A DNA stretch of 64,000 bases from Prostheceraeus crozeri (taxonomy: Eukaryota > Platyhelminthes > Polycladida > Euryleptidae), in contig CAJQUW010012891.1 in NCBI GenBank assembly GCA_907163375.1, positions 132,501 to 196,500 on the forward strand, read 5' to 3'. Shown piece by piece: positions 1 through 9,698 of this stretch (the first letter of the stretch is position 1; every line of letters starts with the position of its first letter). The notes beneath the pieces are model-generated. The model had not been told where the DNA came from. It worked only from the letters and a program-made list of their open reading frames with translations, and searched no databases. Both the position numbers and the translations under genes were made by a program.

Positions 1-415
1 CCCCCCCCCCCGACCCCCCCCCTCCCCCTCCACTTCCCCCCCCCCACCCCCCCCCCCCGCCCCCCCCCCCCCCTACCCCCCCCACCCCCCACCCCCCCAA
101 CCCCCCCCCCCGCCCCCCCGCCGCCTCGCCCCCCCCCCCCCCCCCCCCCCCCCCTCCCCCGCCCCCTCACCCCCCGCCCCCCCCCCCCACCCCCCCCCCC
201 CCACTCCCCCCCATATCCCCCACAGTTGTTCTGGTTTGGGGCCGCGCCGCGCGCGCCGGGACCGGGCGCGGCCCGCGGTGGGGCGGGGGCGATGTGGGTG
301 GTGCGCTTCGTCTCCCGGCCTTCCCGGCGCTCCGGGGTAGAAAGTTATGGTGTTGGTTGGTGGCGCCCCCCACCTCCCCCTCCCCTCACCCCCCCCCCCT
401 CCCCTCCCACCCCCG

Positions 416-462
<47 letters not shown>

Positions 463-1050
463 TCCCCCCCCCCCCCCCCCCCCGCCCTCGCCCCTCCACC
501 TCCCCCCCCCCACCACCCGCCCCCACCACCCTCCCACCCCCCCGTGCCCCCCGCCTCCCCCCCTGCCACCCGCCCCGCCCCCCCGGCCTGCCCCCCCCCC
601 CCCTCCCCCACCCTTCCCCCCCCACCCCCGCCCCCACCCCTCTCCCCCCCACCCGCGCCCCCCCCCCCTCACCCTCCCCCCCCGACCGCCCCCCCAACCC
701 CATCCCCCCCCCCCCCCCCCCCCCCCCCCCCCACCCCCCTCCCCCCCCGCCCCCCCCCCCCCTCCCCCCCCTCCCCCACCCCCCCCCGCCACCCCCCCCC
801 CACACCCAACCAATCCCCCAACCCCACCCCCAATAAATCCCCCCACCTTCTCTGCCGAGGGACCGAGAATTCAGTTGAATCATGTTCATAACCAACCCCA
901 GTCCGCGACCATACCCCCCCCATTAACTGCCCCATGGAAACCGCCGCTAGTCTCGTCATGGAAACCCCCCACCCACCCTAAGGCGTCGACTCGAGTGGCT
1001 CGAAGCACCGCATCCCAATCCATTATACCCGCCTAAGACCCCCAATCCCC
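1..1050. repeat. Poly-C low-complexity tract, probable assembly artefact
   Basis: Positions 1-840 are almost entirely cytosine with scattered A, T or G. A GC-rich island of ordinary complexity lies at about 222-368, and a C-enriched transition at about 841-1050 leads into normal AT-rich sequence. Long open frames here (proline-rich on plus, glycine-rich on minus) are composition artefacts. The abrupt change in composition at a window edge fits low-signal homopolymer read-out (poly-G read-through on the other strand) or a mis-joined contig end better than a biological satellite. Confidence 0.8.
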
Positions 1051-1063
1051 TAAAAACTTTTAT

Positions 1064-1318
1064 TCACTTCACGGTAAGACTGACAGACATATCGACCGTG
1101 AAACCGCCATACATTCCGCTATGGGTTTTCCAGTGGTTTTCTGGATCTAATGCTTCGAAGCACTTCAGAATGTCATTGGAAACAGGAAACTTTTTTAGCA
1201 TATGAGTAACGGTGTCTGTCTCTCCTTTTTGAGCCTTTTGTGATATATCAAGAAGGACATTCTTCTCAACAGATTCTGACTTCGACACAGTCAACAAGAT
1301 TTCTTCAAGTGGTAGCAA
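1064..1318 (-). CDS. Unrecognised short open frame, possible transposase fragment
   Basis: This 84-codon frame has balanced, protein-like composition, including a stretch SNDILKCFEALDPENHW. I do not recognise the family. The wording vaguely recalls fragments of hAT-type transposases, but no catalytic residues are visible. There is no clear start context, splice site or partner exon. It lies immediately inside the end of the poly-C artefact, so its upstream part may simply be missing. It could also be a chance frame. Confidence 0.2.
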   Translation of the reverse strand: MLPLEEILLTVSKSESVEKNVLLDISQKAQKGETDTVTHMLKKFPVSNDILKCFEALDPENHWKTHSGMYGGFTVDMSVSLTVK

Positions 1319-1470
1319 TTAAGACTAAACATGCATTTTGTTTAAAGGGCTTCCTGCGCATCATCTTGCCTTAAACAGTAATTGTCAGGAATACACCCCC
1401 ACCCTGTGATTTTATTGCATTTTTGGACAAATTCTTCGGGGAAAAAAGGAAAATTGCGATCCGTGGGCGC

Positions 1471-1558
1471 ATGTCATCAGCATCACATCGTTGTTGTCGT
1501 CGCGACAATATCGCATGTCATCAGCATCACATCGTTGTTGTCGTCGCGACAATATCGC
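1471..1558. repeat. Perfect 44-bp tandem duplication
   Basis: Two perfect head-to-tail copies, 1471-1514 and 1515-1558, each starting ATGTCATCAGCATCACATCG. The unit contains a CGTCGCGACAATATCGC segment. Absolute identity means a recent event or an assembly duplication. Confidence 0.9.
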
Positions 1559-1988
1559 AGACGTGCATTTTTAGCAATTTTCGTTTTTTCGATAAAAGTT
1601 AAGTTAATGCTTATCAGGATCATGTGTCAAAATTCCAGCGACTAATACAACCTATGTCTTCTTAATTCAACCTAAGTCACTTAAACGTTTGGCCCCAAGA
1701 ATGCCAACAAGCAATAGCTCACATGTGCATTGATAATATGGATTACACTCAATTGTAGCCTCTTCTTGGATTCAATTTGCAATATCTTGTCGATAGTAAA
1801 AGGATATTAAAAACCACAAGTTTAGATGGTTACGATTTTCAATAAGTATCGTAATCCACAGACAGTTTTTTGCTTCTCCTGAAAAGTTTGCAATTTGACG
1901 ACATGTTCTCTGATGCCATTTTCGTGATGTACCACAACTGGGAAATTAATCACCGAATTCCTTTGAAATTGTCCTCTTCATTTAACCC

Positions 1989-2122
1989 CTCCGACTTTGT
2001 TGCATTTTTAAGGAAATCTCGTGACTCAATGACTTCCGTCTTAAAAAGGAGCATTTTCATCTCTGCTTGCAATATCTTTGTGAACGTTTCAAAAGAATCA
2101 GTTTCATGAATTCTTTTATTTG
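1989..2122. repeat. Direct repeat, copy 1
   Basis: About 134 bp beginning CCGACTTTGTTGCATTTTTA recurs at about 2527-2660 with only a few substitutions and single-base indels. This is a local segmental duplication or a dispersed repeat. The open frames crossing it are not conserved as coding. Confidence 0.8.
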
Positions 2123-2526
2123 ATTCGGAGGACATCCCAGGGTCGATGTAGACCAACGAAACAAGAAAAACACTCAAGGTTCTCGCGAGCGCTTTCGACA
2201 GACGCCGTCTGCCATCCTCAAGCAACTGAATTTTAATTCATGATACAGAAGCCATGCTGACAACAGATGATCACATCTCACTGCTTGTAGAAAGAATGAA
2301 AGGAAAAGAAAAGAAATAAAGCAATCACTGTGGACACGGAAACTTCATTCTTCGAATAAAACTAAGATTGATTTAGGTGAATTTTATGATAATGTCATGT
2401 AGCTTGCTCATTGAATAGTTTCTTCTCTTTATGTCGATTTTAACATATTTATCATCTTACTTATGTTTCACAGAATGAGTAGCATCTAATTATTCATTAT
2501 TCAGTTCTGGTAAAGAATTCTTTTCC

Positions 2527-2660
2527 TCCGACTTTGTTGCATTTTTAAGGAAATCTCGTGACTCAATGACTTCCGTCTTAAAAAAGGAGAATTTTCATCT
2601 CTGCTTGCATTATCTTTATGAACGTTTCAAAAAGAATCAGTTTCATGAATTCTTTTGTTG
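2527..2660. repeat. Direct repeat, copy 2
   Basis: Second copy of the 1989-2122 repeat, in the same orientation, with small homopolymer differences (for example AAAAAA versus AAAAA before GGAG). Similarity stops abruptly after the shared TTCATGAATTCTTTT. Confidence 0.8.
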
Positions 2661-3736
2661 CCTATGAAACACTCCTAACTACAAAAAGTCAAGCAGCTAC
2701 GGTATACTAAGTAAATTACGACCAACGACATTAAACGACAAATTACGAATAGTATGAATAATGCACGATTGCACTGTATGACAGGTCTACTGGTATTGTA
2801 GTACTCTTCATCAATAGCTTCTGAAAAATTCAACATGCTATTATATAACAGTAGAAGTGGGCCACAAGGGTTCGAAAAAAGGTCGCATGTTCAAATCCAT
2901 ATCAGCACCAGCTTATTCCAAAAAGCACTAAAGCAGCATCTCCTGATCACTTTGGTGTTAATTTTATTGAAATTCGTGTAAAATTGGACAGGTGCGGACG
3001 AAAACAAACATGGCAAGTCCCTCAATTTCGCAGGGCCATTTTCTGCGACAGCTCGTATCAAACAATGGTTTCAACAGGAAGGGGCTGCGACTACTTATTG
3101 GCTGACTACTTATAGATGTGGAGAATCCTGGGACGTATAAATTAGCATCATTCGTGTCTTCTCTGAATAATTATGTGAATGGGTCCCCAAATTCTAGAAA
3201 TTTTCCCATTTCATTTTCATTACTCAGTTGATGGCCATGTGTATGCATTTTTTCAACCCCTTATAATATTTAATTGCTGTCTCATAGTTTTTAAAATTTA
3301 GTTTCTGAAAGACATAGTTATGTTTACTTCTAATCACATGAAGATATATGCATGGGATAGAGGCCTTATCTTGGAAGTGCATCTCTAACAGCCCTCAACA
3401 AGCTAAATGGACCGCCGGATGATTTTCGGCTGATGGCGGTTGGAAACGTACTGAGAAGGTTGGCAAGCAAATGTTTGTGTTATTTTCAAAGACAGTGCAT
3501 GACAATATATAATCTAATCAGCTTGGCGTTTCGATTTCTGGAGGAACAGAAAAAGTAGTACATAGAATAAGGCATGTTGTTGAGAAACTCTGGAATTATT
3601 TGGATTTCGTCATCATGAAGATAGATTTCAAAAATTCCTTTAACACTGTTTCGAGACAGATTTTTTGATGAATGCAATAGGAATTTCCCAGGTTTAATAC
3701 CATATCCCAAAGTGTGTTAAAATCAACATCCTTTCC

Positions 3737-4449
3737 CAGACCTGCCAACCTTGAAACATGAAAATCCGAGACAAATTTTATTACCGTAACTACCCGCGTA
3801 TAGGACGATACCATGTATAGGACGCAGTGGATATTTGACCCCAAAAGCGATGGAAAGACTGTGTGCCTGCGTATAGGACGCATCCTAATTTTAATCCTTA
3901 ATTTCATTATTTTTTATAGAAACGGTGTCATTAAGTTAAGTCATCTCCATTCAATTGCTACGATCGCAGTGTGTGCTGATTCATGACTCACTCATCCTGT
4001 CAGTTAAAAATATTGATATCTTGATAAATATTGACAAATATTGCAAGAATGATTATGCATAATTGACGTTTACAAGTCAACAGTATGGTCTCAAGTCTCT
4101 TCAACAGAAAGATCAGTCTGACAGCAAGATCATAAGATACATCCCACCTTATTAACAGCATTCGTCGCAAAAACTGGAATGCAAATTTGGATAACACTTA
4201 CTACCTTTTAAACTCAATAGAAGGAAATACATCCGGGCTACATAATGATTAATAAAAGACATCAGCGTGAAAACACAATGCCACTAAGAAATCCACAAAC
4301 TTCATCATAATGCATGTTTCTTTATCTTAGGATTGCGCGCGCAGCGCTAATTTTTGAAATATGCGTTCTTAAACGATCTAGAATTCATCTTAGGTTGATA
4401 AATTCAAAATCAGGGACAACTCAAAAATCCGGGACAGTTGGCAGGTCTG
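3737..4449. mobile_element. Non-autonomous DNA transposon, CAGACCTGCCAAC family (copy 1)
   Basis: A 713-bp element starting CAGACCTGCCAAC and ending with its near-perfect inverse. It is flanked by a 6-bp target duplication CTTTCC (3731-3736 and 4450-4455). Subterminal ATCCG(G/A)GACA strings also occur at both ends. It shares a GATTGCGCGCGCAG block and the same termini with the element at 11928-12913. No transposase is encoded. The internal GTATAGGACG motif occurs three times at about 3798-3882. A 6-bp duplication fits few superfamilies; I leave the superfamily open. Confidence 0.8.
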
Positions 4450-4464
4450 CTTTCCTGCATCACC

Positions 4465-4870
4465 CTCTTGGCAAGCTTAAATCTGAACTCGGAGTACAGC
4501 AGGATGACCCACTCGGTTCGATGATATTTTCGATTTCTCTTCACCAGCTGGTCCTGCATATCGTAGAAGAAATATACAATATTTTACTCCATTATTGATA
4601 TTTGGATGACGGAGTCTTCTGAGGTACAAGCACTGATCTCCTAAGGATATTGCAGTGAATTGAGGATTCGTCTGCCTGGTTTGGGCTACATGTCAGTCAT
4701 AGAAAATGTGAATTGTATTCTCATTTTGATCCAAATGCCTACCAAATTTTCAACTTCTCGGTGATCAAATTGGTTATGTTGAATTTCGTAATAACTACAT
4801 TGTTGATCGATTTGAAAAAGCAAATGACCACCTTCCTTCTTTTTCAAAGCTTCAAATCAATGTTTGATCA
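4465..4870 (+). pseudogene. Non-LTR retrotransposon reverse transcriptase fragment (LINE A)
   Basis: Plus-strand translation gives GVQQDDPLGSMIFSISLHQLV, matching the conserved RT segment GVQQGDPLG, followed by YLDDGVF, which is the YxDD catalytic box, and then GLHVSHRKCE. Several in-frame stops and frame changes show it is dead. Its C-terminal continuation lies at 5455-6060, beyond a reverse-strand LINE piece that appears to interrupt it. Confidence 0.75.
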
Positions 4871-5006
4871 ATGAAAATGTGCATTGTGGTAGAAGTTTAT
4901 CCACTGACATACTTTTCGAAGTCGAGCCTCTCCAGCAATCTAAGCTGTCATGACATTGAGGAGTTCGACTTTGAAAATCTCCTTGAGTCATCAACGTCAG
5001 CTCATC

Positions 5007-5452
5007 TTACTCCACGTTTAACGTCCGTTGAATCCCATCTCCTGGGGCTGGACGGTTGATGGCTCTCTTCCATTCATATCGGTTGGCAACGAGTTCTTCG
5101 GGGATTCCTATTTTCTTCAGATCTTCCGAGACACATTGACGCCATGTTCCTCTTGGTCTTCCGACGGCCCGACGCCCTGGGACTGCCATGCTTTCCATTC
5201 TCCACAAGCAGTTTCCCCCCCAGCTCTCTTTGCATGACCGAGCCATCTCAGACGTCCTCTTCTAAGACGGCTTCTAATCGTCCACGTCCCAGCTCCTTAA
5301 GACCACACATTCTTGCCTCTTCCTCACTTGATATTCCGTCACTCCATTTTACTCCAGCCATGTATCTCAGCATTCTCCGGCAACGCCAGCTCATCAAGCC
5401 AGATTAATCGCAGTGGCCAACTCTGACGAATCATGGTTACGGGTGTTCCATT
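5007..5452 (-). pseudogene. Non-LTR retrotransposon C-terminal fragment inserted in LINE A (LINE B)
   Basis: The reverse strand encodes GRRAVGRPRGTWRQCVSEDL, the basic region with G-R-P-x-x-x-W that follows the RT domain in many LINEs. Weaker upstream homology (ARMCGLKELGR) runs to about 5450 through stops. The 3' end ends in a GGACGTTAAACG block also seen, slightly changed, at the 3' end of the element at 30028-30699. The same C-terminal region is encoded at 6353-7079. It separates the RT core and C-terminal part of plus-strand LINE A, so it is probably a later insertion. Confidence 0.75.
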
Positions 5453-5454
5453 TC

Positions 5455-6063
5455 TAGAACAAAAAACGCACATCCTGGTGAATGCTGGCTTGGGCTAGAA
5501 TTATTCGGGAGTGATACGATTTGTCCAACTTGTCCTTCGGAAAAGGCACAAGTTCTTGATTCACTGGGGGATCACGCCTTGACTTGCAAGCATGGTCCCA
5601 GTGTCGTCGCTCGTCACAATTCTATGCATCTCCGATTATCGGAAACGAGCCCACCTGTCTCCTGAGCTTGAAAGAGGAGGCGATCAGGGCCATGACCAGC
5701 GTAGACCAGCCGACATTCTTTTACTTTGTTGCATCTGGGTAAGACGGCGGCTTTGGATCTCACGGTTACCCATCCGCTAAATTCAGCCTCATTATTGGAA
5801 GCGAGGGTTATCGTGGGTTCTGTAGTCGCCTCTGCTGAGAGCCAGAAGTTCACTGATAACGGTGACAAGTGCGCAAAGTTGGGCTGGGGTTGTACTCCAG
5901 TCGCCGTCATTACCTACGGACGTTGGGGAAATGTGGCTGAAAATACATTTAATCTCGCTTATCCCTCCACACCCCTACATCGACAGATGGCATTGAGGGC
6001 CTTCCTGTTGAGAATGGCAGGTGTGATCGGGGCCGGTAAACTCAAATTTTCGGACTTGCCGTA
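5455..6063 (+). pseudogene. Non-LTR retrotransposon C-terminal domain (LINE A, 3' part)
   Basis: Translation contains a C-x2-C ... GDHALTC zinc-binding-like region (from about 5535) and then KTAALDLTVTHPLN and CAKLGWGCTPVAV (5726-6063), a C-terminal block found in LINE polyproteins of several invertebrates. At least two frame breaks lie between about 5655 and 5725. Orientation and order make it the continuation of the RT fragment at 4465-4870. The last frame ends in a natural stop at 6061-6063. Confidence 0.75.
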
Positions 6064-6352
6064 AAAAGCGCCACGTAGTAAGGCGTGACTTTGAAATGTT
6101 TTATAGCATTATTTAACAAGTTTTCTTCTATACTTTTTGTACCCTCCTATTTCAGATTTTTTATTTTATATTCAGTCCAATGTTTGCACTTGAATACGAG
6201 TGGAAGAAATGCATTGCGCAAGATATTCGTCTTTGATTTCATCAAAATGAATTTAGCGGCTTCATTTACTTATGAGTACTTGTATTTTCAAAATGCTGTC
6301 GATTGTGTCAATTTCTACAACTTTATTAATTCTCTCAATCGATCAATAATGT

Positions 6353-7079
6353 CTGAGAGCCTTGACGAATTACGTGTGTGGCCGTTGTCGTGGCAGCGTC
6401 GTGCAGCCCACTAATGACTCGGTCAGCGCTCACTTGGAGGTTGACGGTGACCGATTGCAAGCAGTTAAGAATTTTTGTTACCTTGGGGACATGCTGGACG
6501 AAGGCGGGGGTGCTGTCGCTGCAGTACAGACTCGGATTCGATGTGGTTGGAGCAAGTTCAGAGAACTCTCACGCTTTTTGACAACCAAAGCACCAAATTT
6601 AAGAACAAAGGCAAAGATTTACGAAGCATGTGTCAGAAATTGCATGTTGTACGGCAGCGAAACGTGGGCCATGACGAAGGAATCTGTAAGGCGGCTTGAA
6701 GTCAACGACATGAGAATGGCGCGTTGGATGTGTGGTGTCTCTCCTCAAGATCGGATCTCAAATGAGGAAGTGAGAAGAAGGCTCGGGATAGAGGAAATTG
6801 GCGACGTCTTAAGGAGAAGGCGTCTGCGTTGGTTCGGGCATGTCACCAGAATGAATGACAGCTGTTGGACCAGGCGAGTGCAATCCATTGACGTGGCAGG
6901 GCGAAGACCAGCCGGCCGACCCAAGAAGTCATGGAGAAACAGTGTCGACGAAGATCTGCGACTACTCGGACTGGTACCCAACGATGCCCTCGATCGGGAG
7001 AAGTGGCGAGGAGCCATAAGGAGAAATCGTCGGACCCAATCAAGTTGGAGCAATCGACGCTAAATGGATTGAGTGAGTG
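6353..7079 (+). mobile_element. 5'-truncated LINE insertion with microsatellite tail (LINE C)
   Basis: An open frame to 7063 encodes the region after the RT catalytic core: CYLGDMLDEGGGA, GSETWAMTKESVRRLEV, LRRRRLRWFGHVTRMND and GRRPAGRPKKSWRNSVDEDL. This is the usual C-terminal part of this LINE class, truncated at the 5' end. The tail is GAGTGAGTGAA, and an 8-bp direct repeat AATAATGT (6345-6352 and 7080-7087) brackets the piece as a short target duplication. The frame is intact over more than 200 codons, so it is younger than its neighbours. Confidence 0.8.
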
Positions 7080-7087
7080 AATAATGT

Positions 7088-7540
7088 TCACCATGGAGAA
7101 GACTGTCGGTAGCTCCATTAATTTCCTTGATTCAACTACAGCTTAGAAAAACAAGAAAATTACTACGTTTGGAAATGGAGCAAACGAATACTGGTTTATA
7201 CGTGGCTGCCATTTCTTATTGTGCATAGAAATGCAAAAGTATCTCCTGAAAGACGCTTGATTTACAAAATGATCGACTTTTTTAGTGACCCTAATCATGT
7301 CAAGAGCTGGATTGAGAAATTGAAAAGTATTTTCTTCTAAGTAGCTGTAGCAAAAGGGATTTTGATAATATCAGGCTTCACACAAAGGAACAATGCTGTT
7401 TCTAAAGATATTTTATTTTGGTATATGACTATTTTCTTGAAGTTATGCTGCTTTCTCTTAGAGAATTGAAATGTGAACATTATGATTGTATGTGAAGATT
7501 TTACTAACTTTTAAACAAGCGGTGTTATGAGATACTTTAA
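7088..7540. other. No feature seen
   Basis: AT-rich sequence between a LINE insertion and a foldback element. No open frame, repeat or RNA gene could be supported. Confidence 0.4.
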
Positions 7541-8612
7541 GGCCCTTTTCGAGTTGCCAAATCGATGTGACCTTGGCAACTCGAAAAGGTGATTATTTGC
7601 AAAAATTTGCACTTTTTACATGAACTTCCTCAAGGTCTCTTCGAAATTTTTAGTCGGTCAGAGCTCGATTATTTTGGGAAAACCGGTAATTCTAAGTTTC
7701 AAAACAAATTAGCAAATTGCACTTGCGTGTAATTCGTGATTACGTTTCATCCAAAATATTTTAATAAAACCAAAAGTTTAGATTTCTTTGTTTTACTGTA
7801 TGGCCATGCACAGGAAAATTTAAAATGTCGAAAAGCCCATGCATACAGTTTATTCTTTTGGTGTTGATGTCCAAATTTTTTTCCTATTCTCCAACTCCAA
7901 TCTCTAGTGTAGTCTTTCTGTTAATGTCCACTCATCAATTTCAGCTAAATTCATAGCACGGTGAGCACTCATCAAATACTATACATACTAATATATCAGC
8001 AGATGTTTTTTTATTTTATTTTATTTATTTATTTATTTAAAATAATACAATTTGTTACTTTTCATTGAGTAACCCCTAGCTTCGTTCATGGCTCATAGCT
8101 GTGCTAGGGGTGAAAATTCAGTAAAAAAAAATCATTGAGAGGAATAGTATTTCCTCCGCAAGTAATGCTATTCTCTGGTCGGTTTAGATGCAGTGTCTCC
8201 CATTGTTAGGCAATTGATGAGTGGACATTAACAGAAAGACTGCACTAGAGATTGGAGTTGGAGAATAGGAAAAAAAATTTGGACATCAACATCAAAAGAA
8301 TAAACTGTATGCATGGGCTTTTCGACATTTTAAATTTTCCTGTGCATGACCATACAGTAAAACAAAGAAATCTAAACTTTCGGCTTTATCAAAATATTTT
8401 GGATGAAACGTAATCACGAATTACACGCAAGTGCAATTTGCTAATTTGTTTTGAAACTTAGAATTACCGGTTTTCCCAAAATAATCGAGCTCTGACCAAC
8501 TAAAAATTTCGAAGAGACCTTGAGGAAGTTCATGTAAAAAGTGCAAATTTTTTCAAATAATCACCTTTTCGAGTTGCCAAGGTCACATCGATTTGGCAAC
8601 TCGAATATGGCC
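7541..8612. mobile_element. Foldback DNA transposon with TIRs of about 400 bp
   Basis: Arms 7541-7940 and 8212-8612 are near-perfect inverse copies, both beginning GGCC at the outer edge. The 3-bp sequence TAA flanks both ends (7538-7540 and 8613-8615), as expected of PIF/Harbinger-type TWA duplications. Each end also holds its own small palindrome, TTTTCGAGTTGCCAA facing TTGGCAACTCGAAAA. The middle has an ATTT-rich run and a hairpin AACCCCTAGC / GCTAGGGGTG. No transposase is encoded, so it is non-autonomous. Confidence 0.85.
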
Positions 8613-8615
8613 TAA

Positions 8616-9510
8616 GATTTCTGGGATCCGTTAATGTCAGCCAAATTTTGAATTCCGAAATCGAAGATGGTAACAATACTCAAGTAGTATCCATGGTAAG
8701 TAGAAGGCAAGTCTCTCTGCAATCAAACTGATTTCACATTAACTCTAATTGGTGAATTATGGTCTGTGCCATTATATGTCATTAAGGAAGCCGCCTTAGG
8801 TGTTGAAGCTGAGGAAAATTCGGATATTTTTCTGTTTCATTGGCGGTAATTTGATTTCCTGAGAAATTCATGTCCATTTGCAGTCAGAAAATGTAAAACA
8901 TACTTTCATGAAGGACGTTGAGCAAATCATATTTCAGATCTACAGTTATGGCAGACCGGTGAACCACTGTGTTCACAAATGAAACTAACTTATGTAATCC
9001 TTCGTCATTCAAAATCCAGGTGGAGGTTGCACAGAACCAGGGAGGCATTGGAAAGCGAGCTAGTTCAAAAAGGAGAAATTTATAAAAATATAAGCGATAA
9101 AAATCAAATGCAGAGAATTTAGCAATCGAAGCAAGTATGTCACTCAGACCAGAATCCAGATAAAGAAGATTCCCCATAAAATAGAGGCAGGGAATAGAAA
9201 ACGTCGAATATTTAATCGAAATGGGATAAATTCTCTCTACATAAGAGAGGAAAAGGAAATGTCGAGTATTTAGCAATCGATGGGCCACCTGAGTCCAAGG
9301 GTTTATAGAGACCACCAATTCCGTTCCAGGATCAACTTTTTAGGCCTAATCACTAGATATGGATACGGACACACGGTTCCGTAAGTAACTTTTCCGTAAT
9401 ACCCGTTTCACTTTGTTACAGAGGAATTTCCTGAATAGAGATGAATTGGCCATTTTCAAAAGTTCGGGGATGTTATGGTGTGGTAAACATACATGTATAT
9501 GGAGGAAATT
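8616..9510. other. Unassigned sequence with one long reverse-strand frame
   Basis: The longest frame (8884-9318, minus, 144 codons) is rich in F, Y, L and S, typical of a chance frame opposite A-rich sequence; I recognise no domain. A second weak minus frame lies at 9346-9540. Both sit next to the PLE-like hairpin at 9511-9698 and might be PLE-derived, but no diagnostic motif supports this. Confidence 0.3.
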
Positions 9511-9698
9511 ATAGGCTGTACTCGTAATCGAAAAGCGCAATCATTTGAATTTCTGCTAAAAAACAGGCCTGTCTTTCCTCTGTGAAAAAGGGTCTGGACC
9601 CGAAGCGTCAAGTGAAAACTCGTTTTTTTCTTTTTTACTAACTAACAAATAAGCAGAAATTCAAATGAGTGCGTTTCTCAGTTACGAGTGCAGCCTAT
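9511..9698. repeat. PLE-terminus-like hairpin with degenerate hammerhead core
   Basis: Arms 9511-9559 and 9650-9698 are inverse copies with scattered mismatches (AATTTCTGCT facing AGCAGAAATT). The loop contains GGGTCTGGACCCGAAGCGTC at about 9590-9609. This resembles hammerhead stem II followed by the conserved GAAA and GUC of PLE-borne ribozymes, with one core substitution (GAAG). A CUGANGA box is not intact (TGTGAAAAA stands there). This is probably a dead PLE end. Confidence 0.5.

Larger units (their letters stand above)
1319..3736. other. Intergenic, with two short local duplications
   Basis: AT-rich sequence with no supported gene. It contains the 44-bp tandem duplication and the 135-bp direct repeat listed separately. 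Near 2909-2921 there is a weak RNA polymerase III B-box-like string (TGTTCAAATCC) that might mark an old SINE, but no matching A box or second copy was found. Confidence 0.4.

Noticed and set aside
73-1036. Long open frames of polyglycine and polyproline on both strands
   Set aside because: They follow from the poly-C composition; no conserved domain or start context, and the tract itself is suspect.
6353-7063. An intact host gene encoding a basic 233-residue protein
   Set aside because: The motifs (WFGHVTRM, GRPKKSWR) are the LINE ORF2 C-terminal region, and the piece has a tail and target duplication.
8884-9318. A 144-codon membrane-protein-like frame on the minus strand
   Set aside because: Rich in F, Y and L as expected opposite A-rich DNA; no start context, splice sites or family resemblance.
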